Source: an uncultured Prevotellaceae bacterium (lineage in GTDB: Bacteria; Bacteroidota; Bacteroidia; Bacteroidales; Bacteroidaceae). Taken from it: 64,000 nucleotides of DNA. The translations under genes and the position numbers were made by a program. The notes under the pieces are model-generated. The model did not search any database. It was not told the origin of the DNA and saw only the letters and a list, made by a program, of their open reading frames with translations. Below are positions 9,865 through 18,291 of this stretch, piece by piece. The stretch spans positions 29,604 to 93,603 of the forward strand of contig CAMZHV010000005.1 in NCBI GenBank assembly GCA_947307015.1, written 5' to 3'. The first letter of the stretch is position 1. Every line of letters begins with the position of its first letter.

Positions 9865-11136
9865 TTAGTAACGTCCAATAAAGTCTGTGACCATGCGAAA
9901 TACGGGTTCGTAACTGTCGAAGACAGCGTGCTGCCAATCGTCCTGTGGTGTGTGGTACCACTGGAAGGCATCGCCCTCCTCGTTCTCAAAAAAGATGCAT
10001 GGCACGTGACGCACGGCGAAGGGATAGTGATCGCTATTGGCGGCGAGCTTGCCATGTTTGATGGCGGTGAAGTAGTGCTGTTCGGCATTGATAGTTTCAA
10101 AGAGTTGGTAGCCGCGCTCGCCTGTATCGCTGGTCTCGCAGTAGATGGCGGGGTTGTTGTCGCCTATCATGTCAATATTAAAGAGGTAGCGTATCTGTGT
10201 GAGCGGCACAATGGGGGCGTTGACGAAAGCTGTGGAGCCGCGCAAGTTGGCATCCTCACCGGAGAAGGCGAGGAACCAAATATCGTACGGTGGACGATGC
10301 TTAGCGTAGTGGGCGGCGAGGGTGACGATGGCAGCAGTGCCCGAGGCGTTGTCGTTGGCGCCGGCATAGAATACTTTTTTGCCGAGGTTACCGAGGTGGT
10401 CGTAGTGGGCGGTGAAAACATAGCTGCTGTCGTGGCGCTGCCCCTCGACCTTAGCGATGACGTTGAAGCACTCGTAGTCCTTGAGGAAGCGGTTGTCGAT
10501 GTCGAATGAGGCATATCGGGCTCCTTCGATGACCTCGGCCATTGTCCAGATGACGGGCTTGTCGATGACACGTTCGCCGTAAGCTTTATAGAACTTCAGC
10601 GGTGTCTGCCATGTGTAGATGAGCCCAGCATTGCTGCTGCCGTCCTTGCTTTGCAGGCGCTGGAAATCCTCTTTGTGCTTGTAGGTGAACCAAAAATCGC
10701 AGACGACGAAAGCACCTTGGTTCTCAGGACGCTCGAGGTCGGCAAAGAGGCGCGAAGAGTCATAATGGAGTGTATCGACGAAGTAGAGCGGGTAGTAGCC
10801 ATGCACACCCGGCGAAAACTCGCGTAACGTGAAATCGCGCCCTGCGGTGAGGCTACGGCCGTCGACTGCCATCTTCATCTTGCCGGGGAAAGTGTTGATG
10901 TCGAGCGTAAACGGTTGCCGCTGCACGACATCGACACCCGCCTTGCGGAACTCTTTTTCGAGGTAGCGTCCAGCTTTGTTGGCGCCGTGGCGGGCATAGC
11001 CACGCCCTTGATATTTGGAGGAACTGAGTGAACGCACGACCTCCTTGTAGTGGTCGATGTCTTGTGCAGGGGAAGGTAGGGTGGCGGCCAGGAGCAGCAC
11101 CGCCGTGATAATGCCGGTTTTCGTGAGTGTTTTCAT
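9865..11136 (-). CDS. M28-family zinc aminopeptidase, exported
   Basis: 423 residues with a signal peptide cleaved near SPAQ (about residue 25). The M28 metal site is complete: H244 in TAHYDH, D262 in GANDNASG, the E294-D295 pair in FSGEDANLRG (the second acidic ligand is Asp instead of the commoner Glu), D322 in NIDMIG and H395 in YHTPQD. Residues about 85-215 form an inserted PA-like region, as in other Bacteroidetes M28 peptidases. Predicted to trim peptides in the periplasm or at the surface. It has its own promoter box at 11193-11200, divergent from the HD hydrolase promoter. Confidence 0.93.
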   Translation of the reverse strand: MKTLTKTGIITAVLLLAATLPSPAQDIDHYKEVVRSLSSSKYQGRGYARHGANKAGRYLEKEFRKAGVDVVQRQPFTLDINTFPGKMKMAVDGRSLTAGRDFTLREFSPGVHGYYPLYFVDTLHYDSSRLFADLERPENQGAFVVCDFWFTYKHKEDFQRLQSKDGSSNAGLIYTWQTPLKFYKAYGERVIDKPVIWTMAEVIEGARYASFDIDNRFLKDYECFNVIAKVEGQRHDSSYVFTAHYDHLGNLGKKVFYAGANDNASGTAAIVTLAAHYAKHRPPYDIWFLAFSGEDANLRGSTAFVNAPIVPLTQIRYLFNIDMIGDNNPAIYCETSDTGERGYQLFETINAEQHYFTAIKHGKLAANSDHYPFAVRHVPCIFFENEEGDAFQWYHTPQDDWQHAVFDSYEPVFRMVTDFIGRY

Positions 11137-11192
11137 AGATGTCTGTATGTTTTACAACTTGTCGTAGTGGAAATAATGATGTTGTTGATGCA

Positions 11193-11200
11193 CAAAAGTA
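11193..11200 (-). promoter_or_regulatory. -7 promoter box (TACTTTTG) for the M28 peptidase
   Basis: Matches the Bacteroidetes TAnnTTTG box on the minus strand, 56 bases upstream of the start codon. Confidence 0.65.
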
Positions 11201-11272
11201 GACAATCCGTCCCGCGCGTGCAAATTTGTTGAGTTTTTTTAGCGAAAAGGGCAGATTTGTAATATTATTTTG

Positions 11273-11280
11273 TACCTTTG
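11273..11280 (+). promoter_or_regulatory. -7 promoter box (TACCTTTG) for the HD hydrolase
   Basis: Perfect TAnnTTTG box, 22 bases before the ATG at 11303. Its position rules out the upstream in-frame ATG at 11270 as the true start. Confidence 0.75.
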
Positions 11281-11302
11281 CCCTCGCAAAACGTTTGAAA
11301 CG

Positions 11303-11926
11303 ATGAAAAATACTGTTCGCCCCGACCTGCAGCGATACGTGGAGCACGAGATAATCCCGCGCTACGACCATTTTGATCAGGCACACCGCCGCGACCACGT
11401 CAGAATGGTCATCCAACAGAGCCTTGAGTTGGCAGAGCACTTGGACGTAGACGCGGACATGGTCTATGCTATCGCCGCTTTCCACGACACGGGACTCTGC
11501 GAGGGTCGTGAGCACCATCACGAAGCTTCGGCACGTATCATCCGTGGCGAAGCTCAACTACGCCAGTGGTTCACCGAGGAGCAGATTGCTGTGATGGCTG
11601 ACGCCGCCGAGGACCACCGTGCCTCTGCCAGCCATGCCCCGCGTTCCATCTACGGTCGCATTGTAGCCGAAGCCGACCGCTTCATTGACCCGGAAACCAT
11701 TGTGCGACGCACCGTGCAGTTCGGCATCGACCATTATCCTGAACTTTCGCCCGAGGAGCACTACCGACGCATGGTTAACCATCTGCATGAGAAATATGGT
11801 CGCGGAGGCTACCTACAGCTATGGTTTGCCGATTCGCCCAACGCTGTGCGGTTGGAGTGCCTTCGCCGCATGATGGACGACGAAGAGCAGCTGCACACGC
11901 TCTTCGACACCTTCTTCCACGCTTGA
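11303..11926 (+). CDS. HD-domain phosphohydrolase
   Basis: 207 residues from the ATG at 11303, chosen because the promoter box ends at 11280 and would lie inside a longer frame. The HD signature is intact: H in QAHRRDH, then the central 'AFHDTG' His-Asp pair, a following HHHEAS and a later Asp in EADRFIDPE. The family hydrolyses phosphate esters of nucleotides or related metal-bound substrates; the substrate here is not evident. It is a cytoplasmic stand-alone gene. A short stem (ACGC...GCGT) with a T-run overlaps its stop. Confidence 0.88.
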   Translation: MKNTVRPDLQRYVEHEIIPRYDHFDQAHRRDHVRMVIQQSLELAEHLDVDADMVYAIAAFHDTGLCEGREHHHEASARIIRGEAQLRQWFTEEQIAVMADAAEDHRASASHAPRSIYGRIVAEADRFIDPETIVRRTVQFGIDHYPELSPEEHYRRMVNHLHEKYGRGGYLQLWFADSPNAVRLECLRRMMDDEEQLHTLFDTFFHA

Positions 11927-11937
11927 AAGCGTTTTTT
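11919..11937 (+). terminator. Small hairpin plus T-run after the HD hydrolase
   Basis: ACGC/GCGT stem around the stop codon followed by TTTTTT. The stem is short, so this is a weak terminator candidate. Confidence 0.35.
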
Positions 11938-11993
11938 ATGGTACGAAAGATGAAAAACTCGTGGAAATCTTTGTCTATCAGAAAAAACATACC

Positions 11994-12001
11994 TAACTTT
12001 G
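11994..12001 (+). promoter_or_regulatory. -7 promoter box (TAACTTTG) for cysE
   Basis: TAnnTTTG match only 10 bases before the cysE ATG at 12012, so the transcript probably has a leader of only a few bases. Confidence 0.7.
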
Positions 12002-12011
12002 CGGCGCAAAA

Positions 12012-12881
12012 ATGAATCGTTCTACTCAAAACCTGCTGACGAAGGTGGCCACGGAGATGGCCAAGCCCGAGTCGCTCTGCGGCTTGTTCCACGAAAACAA
12101 GGAGGGCGAGCTGCTGCCCTCTCAGCCAGTGTTGGCTGAGGTGATAGACCTGTGCCGCAGTATCATCTTCCCTGGATATTATGGGAAGACGGATGTCAAC
12201 AGCCACAATCTCATCTTTCACATCGGTGTCGCTATCGAGCGCCTCCATACATTGCTGACCGATCAGACGCGATCAGCCGACATTGCCACGGCCTTCATCG
12301 AGCGCCTGCCCTCGCTGCGTCAGACGCTGGCCACGGATGTCGAAGCCACATACCTCGGTGATCCTGCGGCGGAGGACTGCGGCGAGGTCATTTCGTGCTA
12401 TCCAGTCATCAAGGCCATCACCAACTACCGCATCGCCCACGAATTGCTGCTGCTGGGCGTGCCCCTCATCCCTCGCATCCTCACTGAGATGGCGCACAGC
12501 GAGACGGGCATAGATATCCATCCCGCAGCCACTATAGGCCATCATTTCACTATCGACCACGGCACGGGCGTCGTCATCGGTGCCACTTGCATCATTGGTA
12601 ATCACGTGAAGTTGTATCAAGGCGTGACGCTTGGCGCCAAGAGCTTCCCCGTGGACGATGACGGCAATCCCATCAAGGGCATACCTCGTCATCCTATTCT
12701 CGAGGACAACGTCATCGTGTACTCCAATGCCACCATCCTCGGTCGCATTACCATTGCCCGTGGCACGGTCATCGGAGGTAACTTGTGGGTGACAGAGAGC
12801 ACCGAACCGGGCGAACAGCTGGTGCAGGCCAAGAAGCGCAAGAGCACGGTCGTGAGACCCGAGGATTGGGGAGGACTGTGA
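12012..12881 (+). CDS. cysE: Serine O-acetyltransferase
   Basis: 289 residues. The N-terminal half is helical; the C-terminal part (about 165-270) is a left-handed beta helix made of hexapeptide repeats, including DIHPAATIGHHFTIDHGTG and VVIGATCIIGNHVKLYQG. The catalytic His-Asp pair of the family is seen in the IDHGTG segment. It acetylates serine with acetyl-CoA in cysteine synthesis. The N-terminal length fits the EpsC/CysE type common in Bacteroidetes. No cysK lies next to it. It has its own promoter box and a near-leaderless mRNA is predicted. Confidence 0.94.
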   Translation: MNRSTQNLLTKVATEMAKPESLCGLFHENKEGELLPSQPVLAEVIDLCRSIIFPGYYGKTDVNSHNLIFHIGVAIERLHTLLTDQTRSADIATAFIERLPSLRQTLATDVEATYLGDPAAEDCGEVISCYPVIKAITNYRIAHELLLLGVPLIPRILTEMAHSETGIDIHPAATIGHHFTIDHGTGVVIGATCIIGNHVKLYQGVTLGAKSFPVDDDGNPIKGIPRHPILEDNVIVYSNATILGRITIARGTVIGGNLWVTESTEPGEQLVQAKKRKSTVVRPEDWGGL

Positions 12882-12915
12882 TAATAGAAGAATTTGTATA
12901 CATTCATATTTTTAA

Positions 12916-14553
12916 ATGGAAGAAGTTTCAACTGCTCAAATACAAACTGCTCCCTCCCTGACGGAGAGTGCAAGGGGAGAGTCTGTTTTTCCCTTAATAG
13001 CCAAAACTTTTCAGGGTCTGGAACCCTTATTGGCTCAGGAACTCACTGAATTAGGCGCTACCGACATACAGATCGGGCGTCGTATGGTCACTTTCTCCGG
13101 CGACAAGGAGATGATGTACCGTGCTAATTTCTGCCTGCGCACGGCCATTCGCGTGCTCAAGCCCATCAAGCTTTTCAAAGCGAAGAGCGCCGACGATGTC
13201 TACGAGGCTGTGAAGGCTATCGATTGGTCACAGTACCTGAAGCCTGAGACCACCTTTGCCGTCGACAGTGTTGTGTTCTCGCCCGAATTCCGCCACTCCA
13301 AATTCGTGGCTTACAAAGTTAAAGATGCCATCGTCGACCAGTTCCGTGAGCGCACGGGCAGCCGTCCCAACGTCAGCGTTTCCAATCCAGACATCCAGTT
13401 GCACATCCATATCTCCGACTACGATGCCACCCTCGCCCTCGACAGCAGCGGCGAGAGCCTCCATCGTCGCGGCTACCGTCAGGAGACAGTCGCGGCACCT
13501 TTGAACGAAGTGCTGGCAGCAGGCATTATTATGATGACGGGTTGGCGTGGCGAGAGTGATTTCCTCGATCCCTTCTGCGGCAGTGGTACGCTGTGCATTG
13601 AAGCCGCTCTGATTGCCCGCGGCATCGCTCCTGGCGTGTTCCGCAAAGGCTACGCATTTGAGAAATGGCCTGACTTTGACCCCGACCTCTTCGAGCGCAT
13701 CTATAACGACGATTCGAACGATCGTGATTTTGAGCACCACATCTATGGTCGTGACAATGACCCAAAAGCCGTTGGCATCGCGCGCCGCAATGTTCGCGCT
13801 GCCGGATTCTCGAAGGATATCACCATCGACGAGGCAGACTTCAGAGAAACTCCTTTGCTATCAACGGCCAAGAGCGAAACGGAGAGTGTTGAGTCTCCCC
13901 TCATCATCACCAACCCGCCCTACGGCGAACGCATCACGTCGCCCGATTTGCTCGGCCTGTACAAAACCATCGGGCAGAAACTCAAGCGCGAGTTCACGGG
14001 CGGCGAGGCATGGATTCTGAGCTACCGCGAAGAATGCTTTGAGGAGATTGGCCTGCGTCCGTCCTTGAAGACACCTTTGTACAACGGCTCCCTCGAGTGC
14101 GAGCTGCGTAAATACGTCCTTTTTGATGGTCGCCTTGATGACCACCGTGCCGCAGGAGGCACCGTGAAGACCGATGCTGAGCGTCGGCAAATGGCAGAGA
14201 AGCGCCGCTTCAAGCAGCACCGCGATGGCTTCAAGGGCGGCGACCGCGATCGCGACGACAATCGAGACCGCGATAACCACCGTTTCAACAAATTCTCGCG
14301 TCGCGATGGCGACCGCCGTGGGGGCTCGTTTAGGGACGGTGACCACCGTGGAGGCTCGTTCAAGGACGGCGATCGTCGCAGCGGCTCGTTCAAGGATGGC
14401 GACCGTCGCGGAGGCACGTTCAAAGGTGGAGACCGCCGCGGTAAGGGTGACTTCCGTGGCAAAGGTGATTTCCGTGCCAAAGGCAACGACCGTGCCGCCC
14501 GTCAGGAAGCGCGCCGCCGCTTTTTCGGAGGCAGCGACGAGAGCGAAGACTGA
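12916..14553 (+). CDS. THUMP-domain class I rRNA methyltransferase with Arg/Gly/Asp-rich tail
   Basis: 545 residues. Residues about 25-180 form the ferredoxin-like plus THUMP RNA-binding region. The SAM-binding Rossmann domain follows with DPFCGSGT (218-225) and the N-methyltransferase motif NPPYGER (about 331-337), as in RlmL/RlmK-type 23S rRNA guanine-N2 methyltransferases. From about residue 420 the protein has a low-complexity basic tail built from tandem 10-residue units (GDRRGGSF+D type). The tail is absent from minimal family members and resembles RGG-like RNA-binding tails. Translation may start at 12916; a later start near the VFPLIAKTF segment is possible. Confidence 0.9.
   Translation: MEEVSTAQIQTAPSLTESARGESVFPLIAKTFQGLEPLLAQELTELGATDIQIGRRMVTFSGDKEMMYRANFCLRTAIRVLKPIKLFKAKSADDVYEAVKAIDWSQYLKPETTFAVDSVVFSPEFRHSKFVAYKVKDAIVDQFRERTGSRPNVSVSNPDIQLHIHISDYDATLALDSSGESLHRRGYRQETVAAPLNEVLAAGIIMMTGWRGESDFLDPFCGSGTLCIEAALIARGIAPGVFRKGYAFEKWPDFDPDLFERIYNDDSNDRDFEHHIYGRDNDPKAVGIARRNVRAAGFSKDITIDEADFRETPLLSTAKSETESVESPLIITNPPYGERITSPDLLGLYKTIGQKLKREFTGGEAWILSYREECFEEIGLRPSLKTPLYNGSLECELRKYVLFDGRLDDHRAAGGTVKTDAERRQMAEKRRFKQHRDGFKGGDRDRDDNRDRDNHRFNKFSRRDGDRRGGSFRDGDHRGGSFKDGDRRSGSFKDGDRRGGTFKGGDRRGKGDFRGKGDFRAKGNDRAARQEARRRFFGGSDESED
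14311..14430 (+). repeat. Four 30-bp tandem repeats inside the methyltransferase tail
   Basis: Units 14311-14340, 14341-14370, 14371-14400 and 14401-14430 each encode a variant of DRRGGSFKDG. A related, shorter KGDFRG pattern continues to about 14480. Unit number is a likely site of length variation between strains. Confidence 0.9.
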
Positions 14554-14603
14554 CATTCGCAGATTTTTTTGCGTTGCATAGCAATAAAGACGCCATTTTT
14601 CAG

Positions 14604-14617
14604 TTCTATATATAGAA
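14604..14617. promoter_or_regulatory. 14-bp palindrome in the exopolysaccharide operon leader
   Basis: TTCTATATATAGAA is a perfect palindrome about 80 bases before the first gene of the exopolysaccharide operon, followed at once by another CTATATAT. No TAnnTTTG box was found in this leader. It could be an operator or part of the promoter. Confidence 0.35.
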
Positions 14618-14695
14618 AAACTATATATGCTGATGATTCTGTCCTCTTCGCCAAGAAGTGCTGAACCACAGCCATCACTCGTAAAATCATTTCTA

Positions 14696-17239
14696 ATGAA
14701 AAAGATAGCAATCCTCATCACCCTCTTATGTCTCGCCGTCGCGATTCCCTCGGCGGCGCAGTCCATGTCCGATCAACAACTCGTGCGTTACATTATGCAG
14801 GAGAAGGAGAAGGGTACTGATCAAACAGAGATTATACAGAATGTCATGAAACGTGGCGTCACCATCGAGCAGTTACGTCGCGTGAGAAAAAAGTTGGAAG
14901 CCGAGCAGAAGCAGCTCGGCGCCTCCGACCTCACAGGACAGAAGCAACAGGAGACCAAAAACCGCTTGCGCAACCAGCGTGAACGTGATCTTGACGATCG
15001 TCAGAAGCGCAATAATTACATGATTCGGTCCCAGCGCGAGGATATGGACTACCGCTACATGACACCAGAGGAACGTCAACAGATGATAGAGGAGGAGAGC
15101 CAATACTTCGACCTCGACTCTCTTGACTACTACAGTAAGCAGATTCCCAAGGATCAGCAAGTCTACGGTCGTGACATCTTCAACCAAAAGAGCCTTTCCT
15201 TCGAACCCAACCAGAACATGGCTACACCCATGAATTACCGCCTCGGCCCTGGTGACGTCGTCATCATCGACGTCTGGGGTGCTTCGCAGGAGACGTTCTC
15301 TGAAACCGTCTCTCCCGATGGCACCGTCACCATCGAGGGTGTGGGCCCCATCAAGCTTGGAGGTCTCTCTGTCAGCGCTGCCACATCGCGCCTGAAGTCT
15401 CGTCTCGGTGAGTTCTACAGCGATTGTCGCGTCAGTCTCAGCGTTGGCGAGACCCGTTCCATCGTGGTGCAGGTGCTTGGCGATGTCGTCATGCCTGGTA
15501 CCTACACGCTAAGCAGTCTCTCCTCTGCTTTCAACGCCTTGTACGCTGCTGGTGGCATCAGCGAGATTGGTACGCTGCGCGACATCAAAGTCTATCGCGG
15601 TGGACGCGTTGTAGCCCGCATCGATGTCTACGACTTCTTGACCAAGGGCGACAGCAGTGGCGACGTCCGCTTGCAGGACAACGATGTCATCATCGTCGGC
15701 AATTACGAGTGCCTCGTCGAGGTGCGCGGCAAGGTTAAGCGCCCCATGTTTTATGAGATGAAGAAAAGCGAGAGCGTGCAGCGCGTGCTTGAACTTGCTG
15801 GAGGTTTCGCAGGTGACGCTTACACCAAGAGTATTCGCCTTGTGCGCAAGGCAGGCGACGAATACTCTATCTATAATGTTGAAGAGTTCGAGATGAACGG
15901 CTTCACACTGGCTGATGGCGACTCCATCTTCGTCGACAGCGTTATGCCGCGCTTCCGCAATATGGTCGAAGTGCGCGGCGCCGTCAAGCATCCCGGTATG
16001 TTCCAAATGGATAAAATTCAGAGTGTGCGCGAACTTGTCAACGCCGCCGAGGGCCTGCGTGAGGACGCTTTCACAGAGCGTGCCGTTATGCACCGCGAGA
16101 AGGAAGACCTGACGCTGGAGATGGTCAGCATCGACATCAATGGCATCATGGAAGGTCGTGTTGCCGATGTCGCCCTGAAGAAGAATGATGTCCTTTATAT
16201 TCCCAGCAAGGTCGAATTGCAGGGTGAGCAGACGCTCCGTATCAATGGCGAAGTCAACTTCCCCGGCACTTATCAATATGCCGACAACACCACCATCAAA
16301 GATCTTATCCTGCAGGCGGGCGGTCTGACGCGTGCCGCCTCGACAGCCAAGATCGACGTCTTCCGTCGCAACTATGTACCTGATGCTCAGCAGACGTCGA
16401 TGGAGCTGGCGCAGATTTTCACTTTCAACCTCGCCAACGGCTTTATCGTCGAGGACACTGCTTTCGTGCTACAGCCGTTTGACGAAGTGCAGGTGCGCAA
16501 GAGTCCGACATACGCTGAGCAGCAAAATGTCCGCATCTTGGGAGCTATCAACTTTGAAGGCGAATATGCGATGACGAGCCGCGAGTTCCATCTGAGCGAT
16601 TTGGTGAATATCGCTGGCGGTCTCTCAAGTGTGGCCTATGCCAAGGGTGCCCGACTTATCCGTCAGATGACGACAGAGGAACGTGAACAGCGTGAAGCTG
16701 CACTCCGTACTTCACAGATTGCGCTTTATGAACAAGCGTTGGAATCCGACAAGATTTTTGACATGGCTCGTGCCGACTCGCTGCTGGAGATGAAGATGAA
16801 TCTCGGCAATACCTACAATGTCGCCATCAATCTCGACGAGGCTATTTCCAATCCTGGAGGAGCGGAGGATATTGCTCTGCGCGCCAATGATCTGCTTATT
16901 GTACCCCAGTTCTCCAACACCGTCAAAATATCTGGTGAGGTCATGTATCCCATTTCTGTCAATTATCAGAAGGGAGCTAACCTGAGCCATTACATCAAGA
17001 GCGCCGGCGGCTACAGCAGACGCGCCAGTAAGAAACAGACATACGCCATCTACATGAACGGATCAGTCGACAAGCTCGGTAAACGGGCGAGCAGCAAGCA
17101 CATAGAGCCTGGTTGCGAGATTGTCATACCGACGAAGCCCAAGAAAGAAGGTATGAGCACGGCTGAGATATCCGTACTCGGAACTTCAGCTGCCTCACTC
17201 ACCACAATGGTTGTCGCACTCATTAATCTGTTGAAGTAG
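14696..17239 (+). CDS. SLBB-repeat polysaccharide export protein (large Wza-like)
   Basis: About 847 residues from ATG 14696, preferred over the in-frame ATG at 14627 because it gives a standard signal peptide (MKKIAILITLL...SAAQ). A basic coiled region at about 45-120 precedes the polysaccharide-export domain (starting near NYRLGPGDVVIIDVWG), then about six SLBB beta-grasp repeats, visible as recurring 'V.G.V..PG.Y' strands such as GEVNFPGTY and GAVKHPGMF. A hydrophobic helix closes the C-terminus. It would form the outer-membrane/periplasmic exit channel for the polysaccharide. It is the first gene of the locus and is followed by wzz two bases after its stop. Confidence 0.92.
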   Translation: MKKIAILITLLCLAVAIPSAAQSMSDQQLVRYIMQEKEKGTDQTEIIQNVMKRGVTIEQLRRVRKKLEAEQKQLGASDLTGQKQQETKNRLRNQRERDLDDRQKRNNYMIRSQREDMDYRYMTPEERQQMIEEESQYFDLDSLDYYSKQIPKDQQVYGRDIFNQKSLSFEPNQNMATPMNYRLGPGDVVIIDVWGASQETFSETVSPDGTVTIEGVGPIKLGGLSVSAATSRLKSRLGEFYSDCRVSLSVGETRSIVVQVLGDVVMPGTYTLSSLSSAFNALYAAGGISEIGTLRDIKVYRGGRVVARIDVYDFLTKGDSSGDVRLQDNDVIIVGNYECLVEVRGKVKRPMFYEMKKSESVQRVLELAGGFAGDAYTKSIRLVRKAGDEYSIYNVEEFEMNGFTLADGDSIFVDSVMPRFRNMVEVRGAVKHPGMFQMDKIQSVRELVNAAEGLREDAFTERAVMHREKEDLTLEMVSIDINGIMEGRVADVALKKNDVLYIPSKVELQGEQTLRINGEVNFPGTYQYADNTTIKDLILQAGGLTRAASTAKIDVFRRNYVPDAQQTSMELAQIFTFNLANGFIVEDTAFVLQPFDEVQVRKSPTYAEQQNVRILGAINFEGEYAMTSREFHLSDLVNIAGGLSSVAYAKGARLIRQMTTEEREQREAALRTSQIALYEQALESDKIFDMARADSLLEMKMNLGNTYNVAINLDEAISNPGGAEDIALRANDLLIVPQFSNTVKISGEVMYPISVNYQKGANLSHYIKSAGGYSRRASKKQTYAIYMNGSVDKLGKRASSKHIEPGCEIVIPTKPKKEGMSTAEISVLGTSAASLTTMVVALINLLK

Positions 17240-17241
17240 TC

Positions 17242-18285
17242 ATGGAAGAGAAAAACGAAGTGGAGATCATCAATCTCCGTGAGATATGGCAGAAACTCTG
17301 GAAGACCAAGAAACTCTTCTTGAAAGTGTGGATTATCACTTTTGTTCTAGCCTGTACATGGATTCTGCCTCAGCCACGAACGTATGAAACCTCTGTCATG
17401 CTGGCGCCAGAAACCAGCGAATTAGTTTCTGGGGGGGCATTGTCTGATATCGCATCGTCGTTTGGCATAAACATGGGAGGAATGAGTAGCTCTGATGCTA
17501 TTTATCCATTGCTATATCCAGATTTATTAAGTTCAAATGATTTCATAGTTGGTCTCTTTACTATTCCCGTTAAGACGATAGACGGAGATGTAGAGGCTGA
17601 TTACTTGACCTATCTTACCAAGCATCAGAAATTCTCATTCTGGAAGTATCCCGTAATATGGATGAAGAGACTGCTTGCAAGTCTTTCCTCTGAAGAAAAA
17701 GGGAACTCTGTTGGTAAGGCCAATCAGGTTAATCCATTCATGCTCACAAAAAAAGAAAATGAGGTGGTCAAAAGTGTCAGACGGATGATAGCTTGTAATG
17801 TTGATAAGAAAACAGATGTTATCACCATCACTGTAGAAGATCAAGATCCACTTATATGTGCAACTATGGCAGACTCTGTCCGTGCTCGTTTGCAAGATTT
17901 CATTATTAGCTACAGGACGAGCAAGGCTTGCATAGATGTTGACTACTATGCTCGAATGAAGGCCGAGACCTATTCTGAATATCAAAAATCTGTCGAAGCT
18001 TATGGCCGATTCTGTGATACGCACAGAGGAATGCAACTGCAGATGATGCAATCGCAGCGCGATGAATTAGAGAATGATATGCAGATGAAGTTTAATACAT
18101 ATAATGTGATGAGTACTCAATTGGATGCGGCTAAGGCTAAGGTACAAGAACGTACTCCTGCATTCACTATTTTACAAAACGCCTCAGTACCCACAAAAGC
18201 TACTCATCCAAAACGCATGATATTTGTCGCCGCTATGCTCATTTTGGCAACCATGTGTACTGCTGTTTATGTCATCCGAAAATAG
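17242..18285 (+). CDS. Wzz-type chain-length determinant / polysaccharide co-polymerase
   Basis: 347 residues with one membrane segment near residues 28-45 and a second at about 322-343, the two-helix plan of Wzz proteins with a large coiled periplasmic part between. The sequence after the second helix ends at once, so there is no fused kinase; the kinase is a separate gene at 31955. It is expected to set the sugar-chain length and couple polymerase to export. A run of seven G (17431-17437) lies inside the coding sequence. Codon use becomes clearly A+T-richer from here on. Confidence 0.88.
   Translation: MEEKNEVEIINLREIWQKLWKTKKLFLKVWIITFVLACTWILPQPRTYETSVMLAPETSELVSGGALSDIASSFGINMGGMSSSDAIYPLLYPDLLSSNDFIVGLFTIPVKTIDGDVEADYLTYLTKHQKFSFWKYPVIWMKRLLASLSSEEKGNSVGKANQVNPFMLTKKENEVVKSVRRMIACNVDKKTDVITITVEDQDPLICATMADSVRARLQDFIISYRTSKACIDVDYYARMKAETYSEYQKSVEAYGRFCDTHRGMQLQMMQSQRDELENDMQMKFNTYNVMSTQLDAAKAKVQERTPAFTILQNASVPTKATHPKRMIFVAAMLILATMCTAVYVIRK
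17431..17437 (+). repeat. Poly-G tract (7 G) inside wzz
   Basis: Seven consecutive G in the codons for Ser-Gly-Gly-Ala, early in the gene. Slippage by one base would truncate the protein. Confidence 0.8.
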
Positions 18286-18291
18286 TGCTCA

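Noticed and set aside
11270..11302. ATG at 11270 as the start of the HD hydrolase
   Set aside because: The promoter box lies at 11273-11280, inside this extension.
14627..14695. ATG at 14627 as the start of the large SLBB protein
   Set aside because: It would put 23 unrelated residues before a standard signal peptide that starts at 14696.
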